A DNA stretch of 64,000 nt from Novosphingobium sp. ZN18A2 (GTDB lineage: Bacteria; Pseudomonadota; Alphaproteobacteria; Sphingomonadales; Sphingomonadaceae), in NCBI RefSeq assembly GCF_036784765.1, contig NZ_CP136651.1:2170001-2234000 (forward strand), written 5' to 3'. Below are positions 18,455-27,627 of this stretch, one piece after another. How positions within the stretch are numbered: the stretch's first letter is position 1; every line of letters begins with the position of its first letter. The notes beneath the pieces were generated by a model. That model ran no database searches, had not been told where the DNA came from, and saw only the letters and a list, made by a program, of their open reading frames with translations. The position numbers were made by a program, and so were the translations under genes.

Positions 18455-19621
18455 ATGACGGATACGCAGACGCCCGCAGCCGGGCACGGCCTTGTCGAGA
18501 GAGCCAAGGCGATCATCCTCAATCCGGCCGAACAGTGGCCGAAGATCGCCGCAGAGACCGAAAGCCCGGGCGATATATTCGTGCGCTATGCCATGCCGCT
18601 TGCGGCAATCGGGCCGGTCGCGCAATTTATCGGCGGCCAAATGTTCGGCGTCGGCGCGTTCGGTTTCAGCTACAAGCCGGGATTCTTCAGCGGACTGGGA
18701 TCGGCCGTCCTGTCCTATGTGCTGTCTCTTTTAGGGCTGGTGGTGCTGACCTTCATCGCCGACTGGCTGGCCCCCCGGTTCGATGGAAAATCCGATCGGG
18801 CGCGGGCGTTCAAACTTGTCGCCTATGCCGCGACAGCCGGATGGATCGCCGGGATTTTCGCGCTGATACCGATGCTGGGCTGGCTCTCGCTGCTGGGCCT
18901 TTACAGCTTCTATCTGTTCTACACCGGCGCCGCGCCGCTAATGCAGGTGCCCGGAGAAAAGGTGATCGGTTACACGGTGGTCACCGTGATCGTGGCGGCG
19001 GTGCTCTATATCGTGGTCGGCGCGCTGGTCGGGACGTTCGCGGCAATGCTGTTCGGCGGAAACCTTGCGACCCACGTTACCCCGAACGACCGGATATCCG
19101 GAACGATGACGATTCCCGGCGTCGGCAAGGTGAACATGGACAAGATCCAGAACGCCGCCGACCGGCTTGAGGCGCGTTCCAAAGGCGACGCAAAGGCGGT
19201 TTCACCCGATTCGCTGAAGGCCCTGCTGCCGCAATCGATCGGCGGCTTCCAGCGGACATCGGTTGAAAGCACCGGCATCGGCGCACTGGGAAGCAATGCC
19301 GAGGGAACGTATGAAAATGGCGACCAGCGCTTTACCCTCCGGATCTCTGACCTGAACGCCGCCGGGGCGCTTGCCGGGATCGGCGCCGCGATGGGCGTAA
19401 GCCAAAGCAAGGAAGACGCGAACGGCTATGAACGCACGGGCGTGGTCGACGGGCAGATGCAAACCGAAAAGTGGGACAGCTCAAGCAATTCGGGCACGTT
19501 TGGCCGCGCGGTGGATGATCGCTACATGATCCAGGCCGATGGCAACGTCGGCAATATCGACCAGCTCAAGCAAGCGGTCGCGGCGATCGATCGGGGCAAG
19601 CTCACCAGCCTGGGCGGATAA
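18455..19621 (+). CDS. Yip1-domain integral membrane protein
   Basis: A 388-residue protein started at ATG 18455 because GGAGGGAAGG sits just upstream; the longer frame runs into the dnaE leader. The N-terminal 210 residues form a Yip1-type bundle of about five membrane segments (for example around LSYVLSLLGLVVLTFIADWL and IFALIPMLGWLSLLGLYSF). The C-terminal half is soluble and contains a small repeat-free domain (MTIPGVGKVNMDKIQNAADRLEARS and onward). Bacterial Yip1 proteins have no settled function. It is divergent from dnaE and converges on lolD. Confidence 0.82.
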   Translation: MTDTQTPAAGHGLVERAKAIILNPAEQWPKIAAETESPGDIFVRYAMPLAAIGPVAQFIGGQMFGVGAFGFSYKPGFFSGLGSAVLSYVLSLLGLVVLTFIADWLAPRFDGKSDRARAFKLVAYAATAGWIAGIFALIPMLGWLSLLGLYSFYLFYTGAAPLMQVPGEKVIGYTVVTVIVAAVLYIVVGALVGTFAAMLFGGNLATHVTPNDRISGTMTIPGVGKVNMDKIQNAADRLEARSKGDAKAVSPDSLKALLPQSIGGFQRTSVESTGIGALGSNAEGTYENGDQRFTLRISDLNAAGALAGIGAAMGVSQSKEDANGYERTGVVDGQMQTEKWDSSSNSGTFGRAVDDRYMIQADGNVGNIDQLKQAVAAIDRGKLTSLGG

Positions 19622-19631
19622 CGGCGCCCAG

Positions 19632-19675
19632 GCCTTCACGCAGGCGTGTCTATTCCAGCACGCCTTCGTGAAGGC
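19632..19675. other. Long inverted repeat across the YIP1/lolD convergent junction
   Basis: GCCTTCACG (19632-19640) pairs with CGTGAAGGC (19667-19675), and AGGCGTG (19642-19648) pairs with CACGCCT (19659-19665), with one mismatch between the two blocks and a 10-base loop. The 16-pair stem covers the last codons and the stop of lolD and lies 10 bases after the YIP1 stop. No T-run flanks it on either strand. It could be a bidirectional U-less terminator or a 3'-end stabiliser. Confidence 0.65.
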
Positions 19676-20342
19676 GGACAATGCGGTCCATGCGGCGGGC
19701 CAGACGCTCGTTATGCGTGGCGACCAGCGCCGCGCTGCCTTCGCCGCGGACCAGTTTCAGGAACTCGTCGAACACGCGATCCGCCGTCACTTCGTCAAGG
19801 TTCCCTGTCGGCTCGTCCGCCAGCACAAGTTCCGGCCGGTTGGCCAGCGCGCGGGCGACCGCCACGCGCTGCTGCTCCCCGCCGGAAAGCTGGCTGGGCC
19901 GATGATCCAGCCGCTCCGCAAGGCCCAGAGCGCTCAAAAGGTCGCGCGCGCGCGCTTCGGCGTCCGCCTGCTTCGTGCCGGCCACCAGCTGCGGCAACAC
20001 CACGTTTTCGACTGCGTTGAAATCGGGCAGCAGGTGGTGGAACTGATAAACGAAACCAAGGTGCTCACGCCGCAAGGTGGTGCGCCCATGGCCGGGCAGC
20101 GCCGAAGCATCGTTGCCGGCGATCTCTATCCTGCCTTCGAACCCGCCTTCGAGCAGCCCGATGGCCTGGAGCATCGTCGATTTGCCCGAACCCGACGGGC
20201 CAAGCAGGGCGACGATTTCGCCGGGGCGGATTTCAAGGTCCACGCCGCGCAATACGTCAATCGTCACGCCGCCTTGCCGGAAGCTGCGCTTCAGCCCGGT
20301 CAGGCGCACGACGGGATTGGCCGGACCTGCCATGTCATTCAT
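19650..20342 (-). CDS. lolD: Lipoprotein-releasing ABC transporter ATP-binding protein
   Basis: Cytoplasmic ATPase that powers release of outer-membrane lipoproteins from the inner membrane with LolC/E. The start is ATG 20342 (230 residues), overlapping the lolC stop by 8 bases. Walker A is GPSGSGKST at 48-56, the signature is [15 protein letters not shown], Walker B is [13 protein letters not shown], and the switch histidine lies in ATHNE. The overlap with lolC and the family pairing support the LolCD assignment over a MacB-type exporter. Confidence 0.94.
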   Translation of the reverse strand: MNDMAGPANPVVRLTGLKRSFRQGGVTIDVLRGVDLEIRPGEIVALLGPSGSGKSTMLQAIGLLEGGFEGRIEIAGNDASALPGHGRTTLRREHLGFVYQFHHLLPDFNAVENVVLPQLVAGTKQADAEARARDLLSALGLAERLDHRPSQLSGGEQQRVAVARALANRPELVLADEPTGNLDEVTADRVFDEFLKLVRGEGSAALVATHNERLARRMDRIVRLHEGVLE

Positions 20343-21576
20343 AACGCAACACCTGCACTGGATCGGTGCTGGCCGCCTTGAATGCCGGGTACAGCGTTGC
20401 AAGGAAACTGAGCACCAGCGCCATGACGCTGATCACCACGATCTCGGTCGGGTCGCTGCGACTGGGCAGTTCGGTCAGGAACCGGATCGAGGGGTCCCAC
20501 AGGTTCTGCCCGGTCAGCCGTTCCATCAGGTGCACGATGGGCTGCCGGAAATAGAGGAACACGAAGCCCAGCATCAGGCCGACCAGCGTGCCCAGTGCAC
20601 CGATCACAAAACCGATCGTCACGAATATCTTCAGCAGGCTGGACCGCGTCGCCCCCATCGTTCGCAAGATCGCGATGTCGCGCGTCTTGGCGCGCACCAG
20701 CATGATGAGCGATGAAAGGATATTGAACACCGCCACCAGCACGATGATCGAAAGCACCACGAACATCGCCACCCGCTCTACCGCCAGCGCCTCGAACAGC
20801 GACGCGTTCAGCGTCTTCCAGTCGGTGATCACGGCGGTGCCGGCCAGTTGCCGTTTCAGCGGTCCCAGCGTCTGCATCACCGTGTCGGGGTTCTTGGTGG
20901 TCACTTCGATCATGCCGATGGTGTCGCCCGTCAGCAGAAGCGTCTGCGCATCGGGTATCGGCATGACGACATAGGCATTGTCGTAATCGTAGATGCCGAT
21001 CTCGAAGATCGCGGCGACACGATAGCCGATCTGTCGCGGAACCGTGCCGAACGGGGTGGATCGCCCCTGCGGATTGATGATCGTGATCGTGTCGCCCACG
21101 CTGACGCCAAGGTTTTCCGCAAGGCGGGAGCCGATCGCGACATTACCCGATCCCGGCGTCAATTCCGCGAAAGAGCCGGCCGTGCGCTTGGCGGACAGGC
21201 GCTTGATATCCCTGGCCGTGTTGCCGCGCAGCAGGATCGCTTCCACCCGGCCGTTGGACGTTGCCAGCAAGGGCTGTTCGATCAGCGGCGAGGCGCGCGT
21301 TACGCCCGGCGTCTTTTCAACCTCTTTCAGGATCGATTGCCAGTTATCCAGCCGGCCGCCGTAGGCCTGGATGATCGCGTGGCCGTTCAGCCCCACGATC
21401 TTGTCGACAAGCTCGGCCCGAAAACCGTTCATCACGCTCATCACGATGACAAGCGCGGCAACGCCCAGCATCACCGCAGCAAGGCTGATGCCTGCGACCA
21501 GCGCGATGAACGCTTCGCCGCGCCCCGGCAGCATATAGCGCTTGGCGATGGTCCATTCGAAGTTGGAAAGGATCAA
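20335..21576 (-). CDS. lolC: Lipoprotein-releasing system transmembrane protein LolC/LolE
   Basis: Inner-membrane subunit of the Lol lipoprotein-release complex. The conserved N-terminus [20 protein letters not shown] sets the start at TTG 21576 (413 residues); no in-frame ATG fits and the ribosome site is weak. One N-terminal membrane helix (about [20 protein letters not shown]) is followed by a large periplasmic MacB-like domain and three C-terminal helices. Only one C/E-type gene is present, so it probably acts as a homodimer as in other alphaproteobacteria. Confidence 0.92.
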   Translation of the reverse strand: MILSNFEWTIAKRYMLPGRGEAFIALVAGISLAAVMLGVAALVIVMSVMNGFRAELVDKIVGLNGHAIIQAYGGRLDNWQSILKEVEKTPGVTRASPLIEQPLLATSNGRVEAILLRGNTARDIKRLSAKRTAGSFAELTPGSGNVAIGSRLAENLGVSVGDTITIINPQGRSTPFGTVPRQIGYRVAAIFEIGIYDYDNAYVVMPIPDAQTLLLTGDTIGMIEVTTKNPDTVMQTLGPLKRQLAGTAVITDWKTLNASLFEALAVERVAMFVVLSIIVLVAVFNILSSLIMLVRAKTRDIAILRTMGATRSSLLKIFVTIGFVIGALGTLVGLMLGFVFLYFRQPIVHLMERLTGQNLWDPSIRFLTELPSRSDPTEIVVISVMALVLSFLATLYPAFKAASTDPVQVLRYE

Positions 21577-21677
21577 GCAGAGGGCTCGCTTATGGTGGGA
21601 CCCGACAGTTCCGGGGATGTAGGCTCTGGCGCGCCGAAGGGCAATGCCTTGTACCACTCAGGCCGGGTTGCGCCCGA

Positions 21678-21712
21678 AAAATGAAAAGGGCCGCTCCCTT
21701 GCAGAGCGGCCC
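21678..21712 (-). terminator. Rho-independent terminator of the cytochrome c peroxidase gene
   Basis: On the minus strand GGGCCGCTC (21704-21712) pairs perfectly with GAGCGGCCC (21688-21696) across a 7-base loop and is followed by TTTTCATTTT. It lies 44 bases past the peroxidase stop and upstream of lolC, separating the two units. Confidence 0.85.
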
Positions 21713-21755
21713 CTCCCTGGCGATCCGCCTGGTTCATGACGGATCAGCGCCCGCC

Positions 21756-22847
21756 TTACCGGTCAGGTCGCAGTGTGTCCGGTCCACTGGCGGGCAGAAT
21801 GGGGACCATGACCTTTGGCTGGTCCCCGGTCAGCGCATCCAGGAATGCGCTGATCTTGTTGACGTCCTCATCGCTCAACTGTTGTCCGAGTTGAGCCTGG
21901 CCCATCACACGCACCGCTTCCTTGAGATCCCAAACGGAACCGGTGTGGAAATAGGGAGCCGTAAGCGCGATGTTACGGAGCGACGGCACCTTGAACGAGT
22001 ACTCGTCGCTGACTTCGTTGGTGACGGCTTCGCGACCCTTGTCAGCGGCAGGCCGGTACTTTGCGGCGGGAGCGGCGACGACGCCGAACTTGGCATACAT
22101 TGCACCGCCAACGTTGATGCCGTTGTGGCAGGCCGCGCATCCCTTATCGATGAAGAGGCGCAGGCCGTCCGTCTGTTCGGTCGACAAGGCCGTGGCATCG
22201 CCAGCGAGATATTTGTCGAATGGCGCATTCGGCGTGATCAGCGTGGTTTCAAAGGCCGCGATCGCCTTTTGCGCGTTTTCAAGCGTTACCGGCTGTTTGT
22301 CACCGGGAAAGGCCTTGGCAAAAAGCGGCGGATAGCCGGGAATGGACTTCAACTGCTCGGGCACGTGGCCCGGCCTGGAGTTCATCTCGATCGGATTGAC
22401 GATCGGCCCGCCCGCCTGTTCGTAAAGATCCTTTGCCCGACCGTCCCAGAACTGCGCGGTATTGAACACCGCATTCAGCACCGTGGGGGCGTTGCGGCCG
22501 CCCTCCTGCCATTTGTGCCCGACGGACGTTGACGCGTCGTCGCCGCCGCCCAGCCCGATATTATGGCAGGATGCGCAGGACAACGCATGGCTGCCGGACA
22601 GGCGCGGATCGTGATAGAGCATATTGCCGAGTGCGACCTGGGCCTCAGTAGCCGTGTTGCCTGGCTCGTCCTTGTAGCTGGCGGGTATCACCTTGAACAA
22701 TTCGCGGGCCGAACGCATCAGTTCGTCGCTGGCCGGAGCCATCGCCTGCCCGCTCGCCGAACCGTTGGCCGCATCGCCGCCACCCTGCCCGCAGGCAGCC
22801 AGGGAAAGCGCCAGGAATGAAACAGCTACTATCTGCACGCGCCGCAT
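21756..22847 (-). CDS. Diheme cytochrome c peroxidase (CcpA/MauG family), lipoprotein
   Basis: Periplasmic enzyme that reduces hydrogen peroxide using electrons from cytochrome c or a related donor. The start is ATG 22847 with GGAGG 6 bases upstream (363 residues). The leader ends in LSLAAC (Cys19), a lipobox, so it is probably membrane-anchored. The two heme c sites are CASCH at 91-95 and CAACH at 237-241. Family motifs include RNAPTVLNAVF, QFWDGRA and VPSLRNIALTAPYFHTG. MauG-like roles are possible, but no partner gene is adjacent. Confidence 0.93.
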   Translation of the reverse strand: MRRVQIVAVSFLALSLAACGQGGGDAANGSASGQAMAPASDELMRSARELFKVIPASYKDEPGNTATEAQVALGNMLYHDPRLSGSHALSCASCHNIGLGGGDDASTSVGHKWQEGGRNAPTVLNAVFNTAQFWDGRAKDLYEQAGGPIVNPIEMNSRPGHVPEQLKSIPGYPPLFAKAFPGDKQPVTLENAQKAIAAFETTLITPNAPFDKYLAGDATALSTEQTDGLRLFIDKGCAACHNGINVGGAMYAKFGVVAAPAAKYRPAADKGREAVTNEVSDEYSFKVPSLRNIALTAPYFHTGSVWDLKEAVRVMGQAQLGQQLSDEDVNKISAFLDALTGDQPKVMVPILPASGPDTLRPDR

Positions 22848-22915
22848 TGCGCCCTCCATTGCTTGGATGGGCGCAATGATGATCTGCCAGGCTGACAAGA
22901 ACCTGACCTTGGATG

Positions 22916-24670
22916 CTATTCCCCGTATATCTGGCGCTGGACGCGATCCATCTCGGCCGCATAGCGGCGCCGAACATAGCTGTCGCTGAGCATCCCTACG
23001 ATACGGCCTTCGGCGTTCACCACGGCAAGATCGTCTGCCTCGGACTGATCGAAACGGCGCATCACTTCGCCGATACCCATCGTCGGCGCCAGCGTGCATT
23101 CGCGATAGGCGGCGAGCGACGACACCGGTTCTTGTGGATCGACGTCGCCATAAGCCGTCGGCGTCTGCACCAGCCCCGCGTAACGCCCCGCCGCATCCCG
23201 CAGCATCACGCGCTTGGTGGACCCCAGCGGGAACTTCTCGCGAAGCGCGGCAACCGTCTCGTCCTCGCGCATGGTGGCGGGAGCGCGGCGCATCATGCGC
23301 TCTGCCGTCAGGTCGCGCATCCAGCCGATATCGCGCGCGCTGCGCACAACCTCTCCGCGCAAGTGCAGGCGCCAGGTGGAGAAGGAATAGCCAAACTGCG
23401 CGCGGACCAGCGCGCTTGAACAAAGCGCGGCGGTCAGCACGACCGCGGTGATGCCGAAATCGTGCGTCGTCTCAAGCACAAGGAGCGACATGGTCATCGG
23501 CCCGCCAACCACGGCCACGGCCATCGCCGCCATGCCTACAAGCGCCGCGTCGACCGGCATCAGCGGCGGTGCGCCGGGGATCAGCGCCCATGCCAGCGCA
23601 AAGATCTGGCCCAGCACCGATCCCAGGAACAGCGACGCGAAAAACAGGCCGCCGCGAAAGCCGAAGCCGAGCGATACGGCCGACGCCAGCAGTTTCAGCA
23701 GGAAGATCATGCACAGCGCCAGAAGCGATAGCTGGCTGGCAATCGTCAGGTTCAGCGCGCCGTGCCCGGATGACAGCGCCTGCGGTGACAGAAACGCGAT
23801 CGGCACCAACAGGACGCCGCCGATAATCGGCCGGACAGGTTCTGGCAGTTTCAATCGCCGCACGCCGCTGTCGACAACGGAAACAAAGCGCATCAGCGCA
23901 ATGGCAACCAGCGCGGCGACGATGCCCAGCAGCGCATATATGCCATAGTCTATGCTCGGCAGGGACCGTTCGGCGGTTGCGGCGATCAGGTATGGCTGCA
24001 TCCCGATGGTGCGCGCGGTGACGACGGCGGACAGCGCGGCAGCGGCTACCGGGGCGATTCCCACCGGGCTGTAAGCGCCGATCACGATCTCGAAGGCATA
24101 GAACGCCCCCGTCATCGGCGCACCGAACGCCGCGCCCAGCGCCGCGCCCGATCCCGCGCCCACCAGCGTGCGCAAGTCCGCGCGGCGCAGGTTGAACCAC
24201 TGGCCGACCAGCGAAGCGAGGCCCCCGCCTACCTGGGCATAGGCGGCCTCAAGCCCCACAGACGCGCCGAATCCGTTGGAGACAACCGTTTGCGCGGCGA
24301 CAGCCCCGGTATCGCGCGCGGGCACGCGCCCCCCGTGCAGCGCGTTCGCCTCGACCACGTCGACTGCGGTACGGCGCGCGCGCGTTGTGGCGATGATCGT
24401 CAGGGCAAGCACAACGCCGCCAACCGGCAGGACAAGAAGGCGCACCGGATCGAGCCGGGGAATCGCGCTCAGGTGCAGTTCGCCGGGCTGGAGCCCGAAC
24501 AGGATATGTTGAAGCCCGTGGGCAACGAAGCCCAGCGCTGCCGCCGAAAGCCCCGCACCGATCCCGACGATGATGGCCAGACCGATCAGGCTGGTCTCGC
24601 TGGACCGCACTTGCCGCCGGGTAAGCGCCAGCAGGCCGTGGGGTCTCAGGTGTCGGGGAATCGCGGTCAT
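22916..24670 (-). CDS. ClC-type chloride channel/antiporter with CBS domains (divergent pore motifs)
   Basis: Inner-membrane ClC protein, likely a chloride/proton antiporter. I start it at ATG 24670 (584 residues); a GTG at 24742 is possible but gives an unusual leader. About ten membrane helices are followed by a C-terminal CBS pair (about 455-584). The gating glutamate is kept in VGLEAAYAQVG, where classical members read GREGPxVQ. The first selectivity loop (GSGIP) and the GxFxP loop are altered (NALHGGRVP; GLFFASL). The ion specificity is therefore uncertain. It precedes the peroxidase gene by 68 bases. Confidence 0.85.
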   Translation of the reverse strand: MTAIPRHLRPHGLLALTRRQVRSSETSLIGLAIIVGIGAGLSAAALGFVAHGLQHILFGLQPGELHLSAIPRLDPVRLLVLPVGGVVLALTIIATTRARRTAVDVVEANALHGGRVPARDTGAVAAQTVVSNGFGASVGLEAAYAQVGGGLASLVGQWFNLRRADLRTLVGAGSGAALGAAFGAPMTGAFYAFEIVIGAYSPVGIAPVAAAALSAVVTARTIGMQPYLIAATAERSLPSIDYGIYALLGIVAALVAIALMRFVSVVDSGVRRLKLPEPVRPIIGGVLLVPIAFLSPQALSSGHGALNLTIASQLSLLALCMIFLLKLLASAVSLGFGFRGGLFFASLFLGSVLGQIFALAWALIPGAPPLMPVDAALVGMAAMAVAVVGGPMTMSLLVLETTHDFGITAVVLTAALCSSALVRAQFGYSFSTWRLHLRGEVVRSARDIGWMRDLTAERMMRRAPATMREDETVAALREKFPLGSTKRVMLRDAAGRYAGLVQTPTAYGDVDPQEPVSSLAAYRECTLAPTMGIGEVMRRFDQSEADDLAVVNAEGRIVGMLSDSYVRRRYAAEMDRVQRQIYGE

Positions 24671-24708
24671 GAGGCTGGCAGACGGAAAATTGCGGAGGAC
24701 TCGGGGAA

Positions 24709-24724
24709 GCGCGACGAGTCGCGC
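24709..24724. repeat. GC-rich palindrome upstream of the ClC gene
   Basis: GCGCGAC and GTCGCGC flank a 2-base centre, a perfect 7-2-7 dyad in the 234-base divergent gap between the ClC and purF genes. It could be a regulator site, but a GC-rich genome makes such dyads fairly common. Confidence 0.35.
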
Positions 24725-24904
24725 GCCGCGCCCATAGGGCACATGGGCGGCCCTGTCTGCCCCTAGTGACGTCCCGCCGCACCCGCTTCAGGCCGGAACA
24801 AGTTCCACCCGGCACGACGGTCCACCCTTGCCATCGCGCCAAAATGACGCCATTGGCGCCCACATCAACGGCGCGACAGGCGCCGAGGCGAGACCGGGCG
24901 GCCA

Positions 24905-26401
24905 ATGACCATCTCTGAACCCCTTCGCGAAGGCCTGCCGTGGGACATTGTCCCCGGCGGCAATGACGATGACCACCTGCGTGAGGAATGCGGCGTTTTC
25001 GGCGTGATCGGCGCGCGCGATTCCGCCGCCATGGTTGCGCTGGGGCTCCACGCGCTCCAGCACCGCGGCCAGGAAGCGGTGGGCATCAGCAGCTATGACG
25101 GGCAGGAGTTTTACTCCCGCCGCGCGCTGGGCCACGTTGCACAGAATTTCTCGAGCGGCGCGGCCATCGCGGAACTGCCCGGCAGCATGGCATCGGGGCA
25201 CGTGCGCTATTCCACCACCGGCGGATCGGGATTGCGCAACGTGCAGCCGCTTTTCGCGGATCTTGCGACCGGCGGCTTTTCCATCGCGCACAACGGCAAT
25301 ATCTCCAACGCGATCCACCTGAAGCGCGATCTTGTGAAGCGGGGCGCGATCTTCCAGTCGACGTCCGATACGGAAGTGATCATCCACCTCGTCGCGACCA
25401 GTCGTTATCCCACGCTGCTCGATCGTTTCATCGATGCGCTGCGCATGGTCGAAGGCGCCTATTCGCTGATCGTGATGACGCCCGAAGGCATGATCGCCTG
25501 CCGCGATCCGCTGGGCATCCGTCCGCTGGTGATGGGCCGCATCGGCGATTCGGTGGTATTCGCGAGTGAAACGGTGGCGCTCGACGTGGTCGGCGCGGAA
25601 TTCGTTCGCCAGGTTGAACCGGGCGAGCTGGTGGAAGTGTCGATGGACGGCACCGTGCTTTCGCACCACCCCTTCGGCAACCGCAAAGCCCGGCCGTGCA
25701 TTTTCGAGCACGTCTATTTCAGCCGCCCCGATTCCATCGTCGACGGGTCGTCGGTGTACCAGGTGCGCAAGGCGATCGGCGAACAGCTCGCGCTGGAAAG
25801 CCCGGCGGATGCCGACCTTGTGGTGCCGGTGCCCGACAGCGGCGTTCCGGCCGCCATCGGATATGCGCAGCAATCGGGGATTCCCTTCGAACTGGGCATC
25901 ATCCGTTCGCACTATGTGGGCCGCACATTCATCCAGCCTTCGGATGGTGCACGCCACGCCGACGTAAAGCGCAAGCACAACGCCAATCGCGCGCTTGTGC
26001 AGGGCAAGCGCATCGTGCTGATCGACGATTCCATCGTGCGCGGCACGACCAGCCTGAAGATCGTGCAGATGATGCGCGATGCCGGCGCGAGCGAAGTGCA
26101 CATGCGCATCGCCAGCCCGCCGACCAGCCATTCGTGCTTCTATGGCGTCGATACGCCCGAACGATCCAAACTGCTGGCCGCGCAGATGGATATTGCCGCC
26201 ATGGGCGAGTTCATCCACGCCGACAGTCTGGCCTTCGTTTCCATCGACGGTCTTTACCGCGCCGTCGGCGAAAAGGACCGCAAGGCAAAGTGCCCGCAAT
26301 ATTGCGACGCCTGCTTCACCGGTGATTACCCGACGACGCTGACCGACCTTGGCGAGCGCGACCAGAAGCAGCTTTCGCTTCCCGTCGAAAAGGTCGCCTG
26401 A
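24905..26401 (+). CDS. purF: Amidophosphoribosyltransferase
   Basis: First committed step of purine synthesis: PRPP plus glutamine to 5-phosphoribosylamine. It has a 28-residue leader before the N-terminal nucleophile Cys29 in EECGVFGV, so an N-terminal propeptide would be removed. The class II glutaminase domain is followed by the PRTase domain with the PRPP loop VLIDDSIVRGTTS. The C-terminal CPQYCDACFTGDYPT resembles the Fe-S ligand region of Bacillus-type enzymes. At 498 residues it is full length. The stop is directly abutted by the SDR ATG. Confidence 0.97.
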   Translation: MTISEPLREGLPWDIVPGGNDDDHLREECGVFGVIGARDSAAMVALGLHALQHRGQEAVGISSYDGQEFYSRRALGHVAQNFSSGAAIAELPGSMASGHVRYSTTGGSGLRNVQPLFADLATGGFSIAHNGNISNAIHLKRDLVKRGAIFQSTSDTEVIIHLVATSRYPTLLDRFIDALRMVEGAYSLIVMTPEGMIACRDPLGIRPLVMGRIGDSVVFASETVALDVVGAEFVRQVEPGELVEVSMDGTVLSHHPFGNRKARPCIFEHVYFSRPDSIVDGSSVYQVRKAIGEQLALESPADADLVVPVPDSGVPAAIGYAQQSGIPFELGIIRSHYVGRTFIQPSDGARHADVKRKHNANRALVQGKRIVLIDDSIVRGTTSLKIVQMMRDAGASEVHMRIASPPTSHSCFYGVDTPERSKLLAAQMDIAAMGEFIHADSLAFVSIDGLYRAVGEKDRKAKCPQYCDACFTGDYPTTLTDLGERDQKQLSLPVEKVA

Positions 26402-27130
26402 ATGCCTGAAAACCAGTCCACCGGCCCGCTTGCGGGCAAGCTTGCGCTTGTCACCGGGGCCAGCCGCGGAATCGGTGCCGCCACCGCAAAAGCCCTCGCC
26501 GCCGCCGGTGCCCATGTTGTCTTGTGCGCGCGCAGCGCCAAGGAACTGGAAGCGGTCGAACAGGCGATCTTCGAAGCGGGCGGAAATGCCACCATCGCCC
26601 CTGTCGACCTGGCCGAGCCGGACGGGATCGCCCGGCTCGCAACCGCCATCGGCCAACGCTGGCAGGCGCTCGACATCCTGGTGATCAACGCCGCGGCCTT
26701 TTCCCCGTTGATGCCGACCTGGCAGATCGACAGCCGGGATTTCAACAAGACTCTGACGCTTAACGTGCTGGCGACGCAGGCCCTGCTTGCCAATTTCGAT
26801 GCGATGCTGAAACGCAGCAAGGACGCGCGGATCATCGCGATGACCAGCACCGTTGCCGCATCGCCGCGCGCCTATTGGGCCGCTTACGGTTCATCGAAGG
26901 CCGCGATGGAAGTGCTGCTGGATTGCTATGCGCAGGAAGTCCGCGCGCTGTCCGGTATCAAGGTGGTTATCCTCAACCCCGGCGCGACCCGCACGGAAAT
27001 GCGCCGCCGCGCCTATCCGGGCGAAGATCCCGAAACGGTGAAGCCTCCCGAAGTGGTGGCGGATCGTGTTGTCGAACTGTGTGGTGAACAGATCGACAGC
27101 CCGCAACGCGAAACCATTAACCAGTCCTGA
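26402..27130 (+). CDS. SDR-family oxidoreductase coupled to purF
   Basis: A 242-residue short-chain dehydrogenase/reductase with NAD(P)-binding TGASRGIGAA near residue 18, the NAG-like motif as NAAAFSPL, a catalytic serine (TSTVA), and YGSSK as the YxxxK pair. It starts on the base after the purF stop, so it is almost certainly translated from the same message. The substrate is unknown. The arrangement is common among sphingomonads in my recollection, but no purine-related activity is implied. Confidence 0.9.
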   Translation: MPENQSTGPLAGKLALVTGASRGIGAATAKALAAAGAHVVLCARSAKELEAVEQAIFEAGGNATIAPVDLAEPDGIARLATAIGQRWQALDILVINAAAFSPLMPTWQIDSRDFNKTLTLNVLATQALLANFDAMLKRSKDARIIAMTSTVAASPRAYWAAYGSSKAAMEVLLDCYAQEVRALSGIKVVILNPGATRTEMRRRAYPGEDPETVKPPEVVADRVVELCGEQIDSPQRETINQS

Positions 27131-27236
27131 TAGGGCGCGCGTAACCCAGAACAGACATACATTGCCAAGCAGCGTCGCAAAGGCGGCGTCTACCATACAC
27201 AGCGCTTGGGGTGCGCCGGGTACGGGAAACAGGGCA

Positions 27237-27581
27237 ATGAACACCAAGGCGGAACAGAACCTTTACGAGATCGCGGCCCAGGAAGATCGCTGTGCGCCGC
27301 GCGTCCGCGTAAGCATTCCTGCGTCGCTGCGTCCGTCGGGCGGGCGCAGTTACCAGACAACGGTCCACGATCTTTCGCTTGGGGGCTTTTCCGCCACCGC
27401 GCACAGCCGGATGTACGCCGGCAACATCTGCTGGCTTACCCTGCCCGGCCTGGAAGCCCTGCAGGGCGAAGTGATCTGGTGGGAAGGCGGCCTTGTGGGG
27501 TGCGCGTTCGCCAGCCTTCTCAGCCCCATCGTTTACGACAACATCCTTGCCCGTTTCCGGAGCGACGGCACATTGCGCTGA
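27237..27581 (+). CDS. PilZ-domain protein (c-di-GMP receptor candidate)
   Basis: A 114-residue single-domain PilZ protein from ATG 27237. The c-di-GMP-binding signatures are both present: RxxxR at residues 18-22 (RCAPR) and DxSxxG at 45-50 (DLSLGG), so ligand binding is plausible. It would act as a stand-alone effector in motility, surface or cell-cycle control. It lies 106 bases after the SDR and converges on cfa. No diguanylate cyclase or phosphodiesterase is in the window. Confidence 0.88.
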   Translation: MNTKAEQNLYEIAAQEDRCAPRVRVSIPASLRPSGGRSYQTTVHDLSLGGFSATAHSRMYAGNICWLTLPGLEALQGEVIWWEGGLVGCAFASLLSPIVYDNILARFRSDGTLR

Positions 27582-27627
27582 ACAAAGCCGGGATCAAAAC
27601 GGCAATCGGGTCGCCAACGGCGCGGTA

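Noticed and set aside
18280..18522. N-terminal extension of dnaE by 81 codons
   Set aside because: The extension has no family similarity and overlaps the divergent YIP1 leader; ATG 18279 gives the usual DnaE start.
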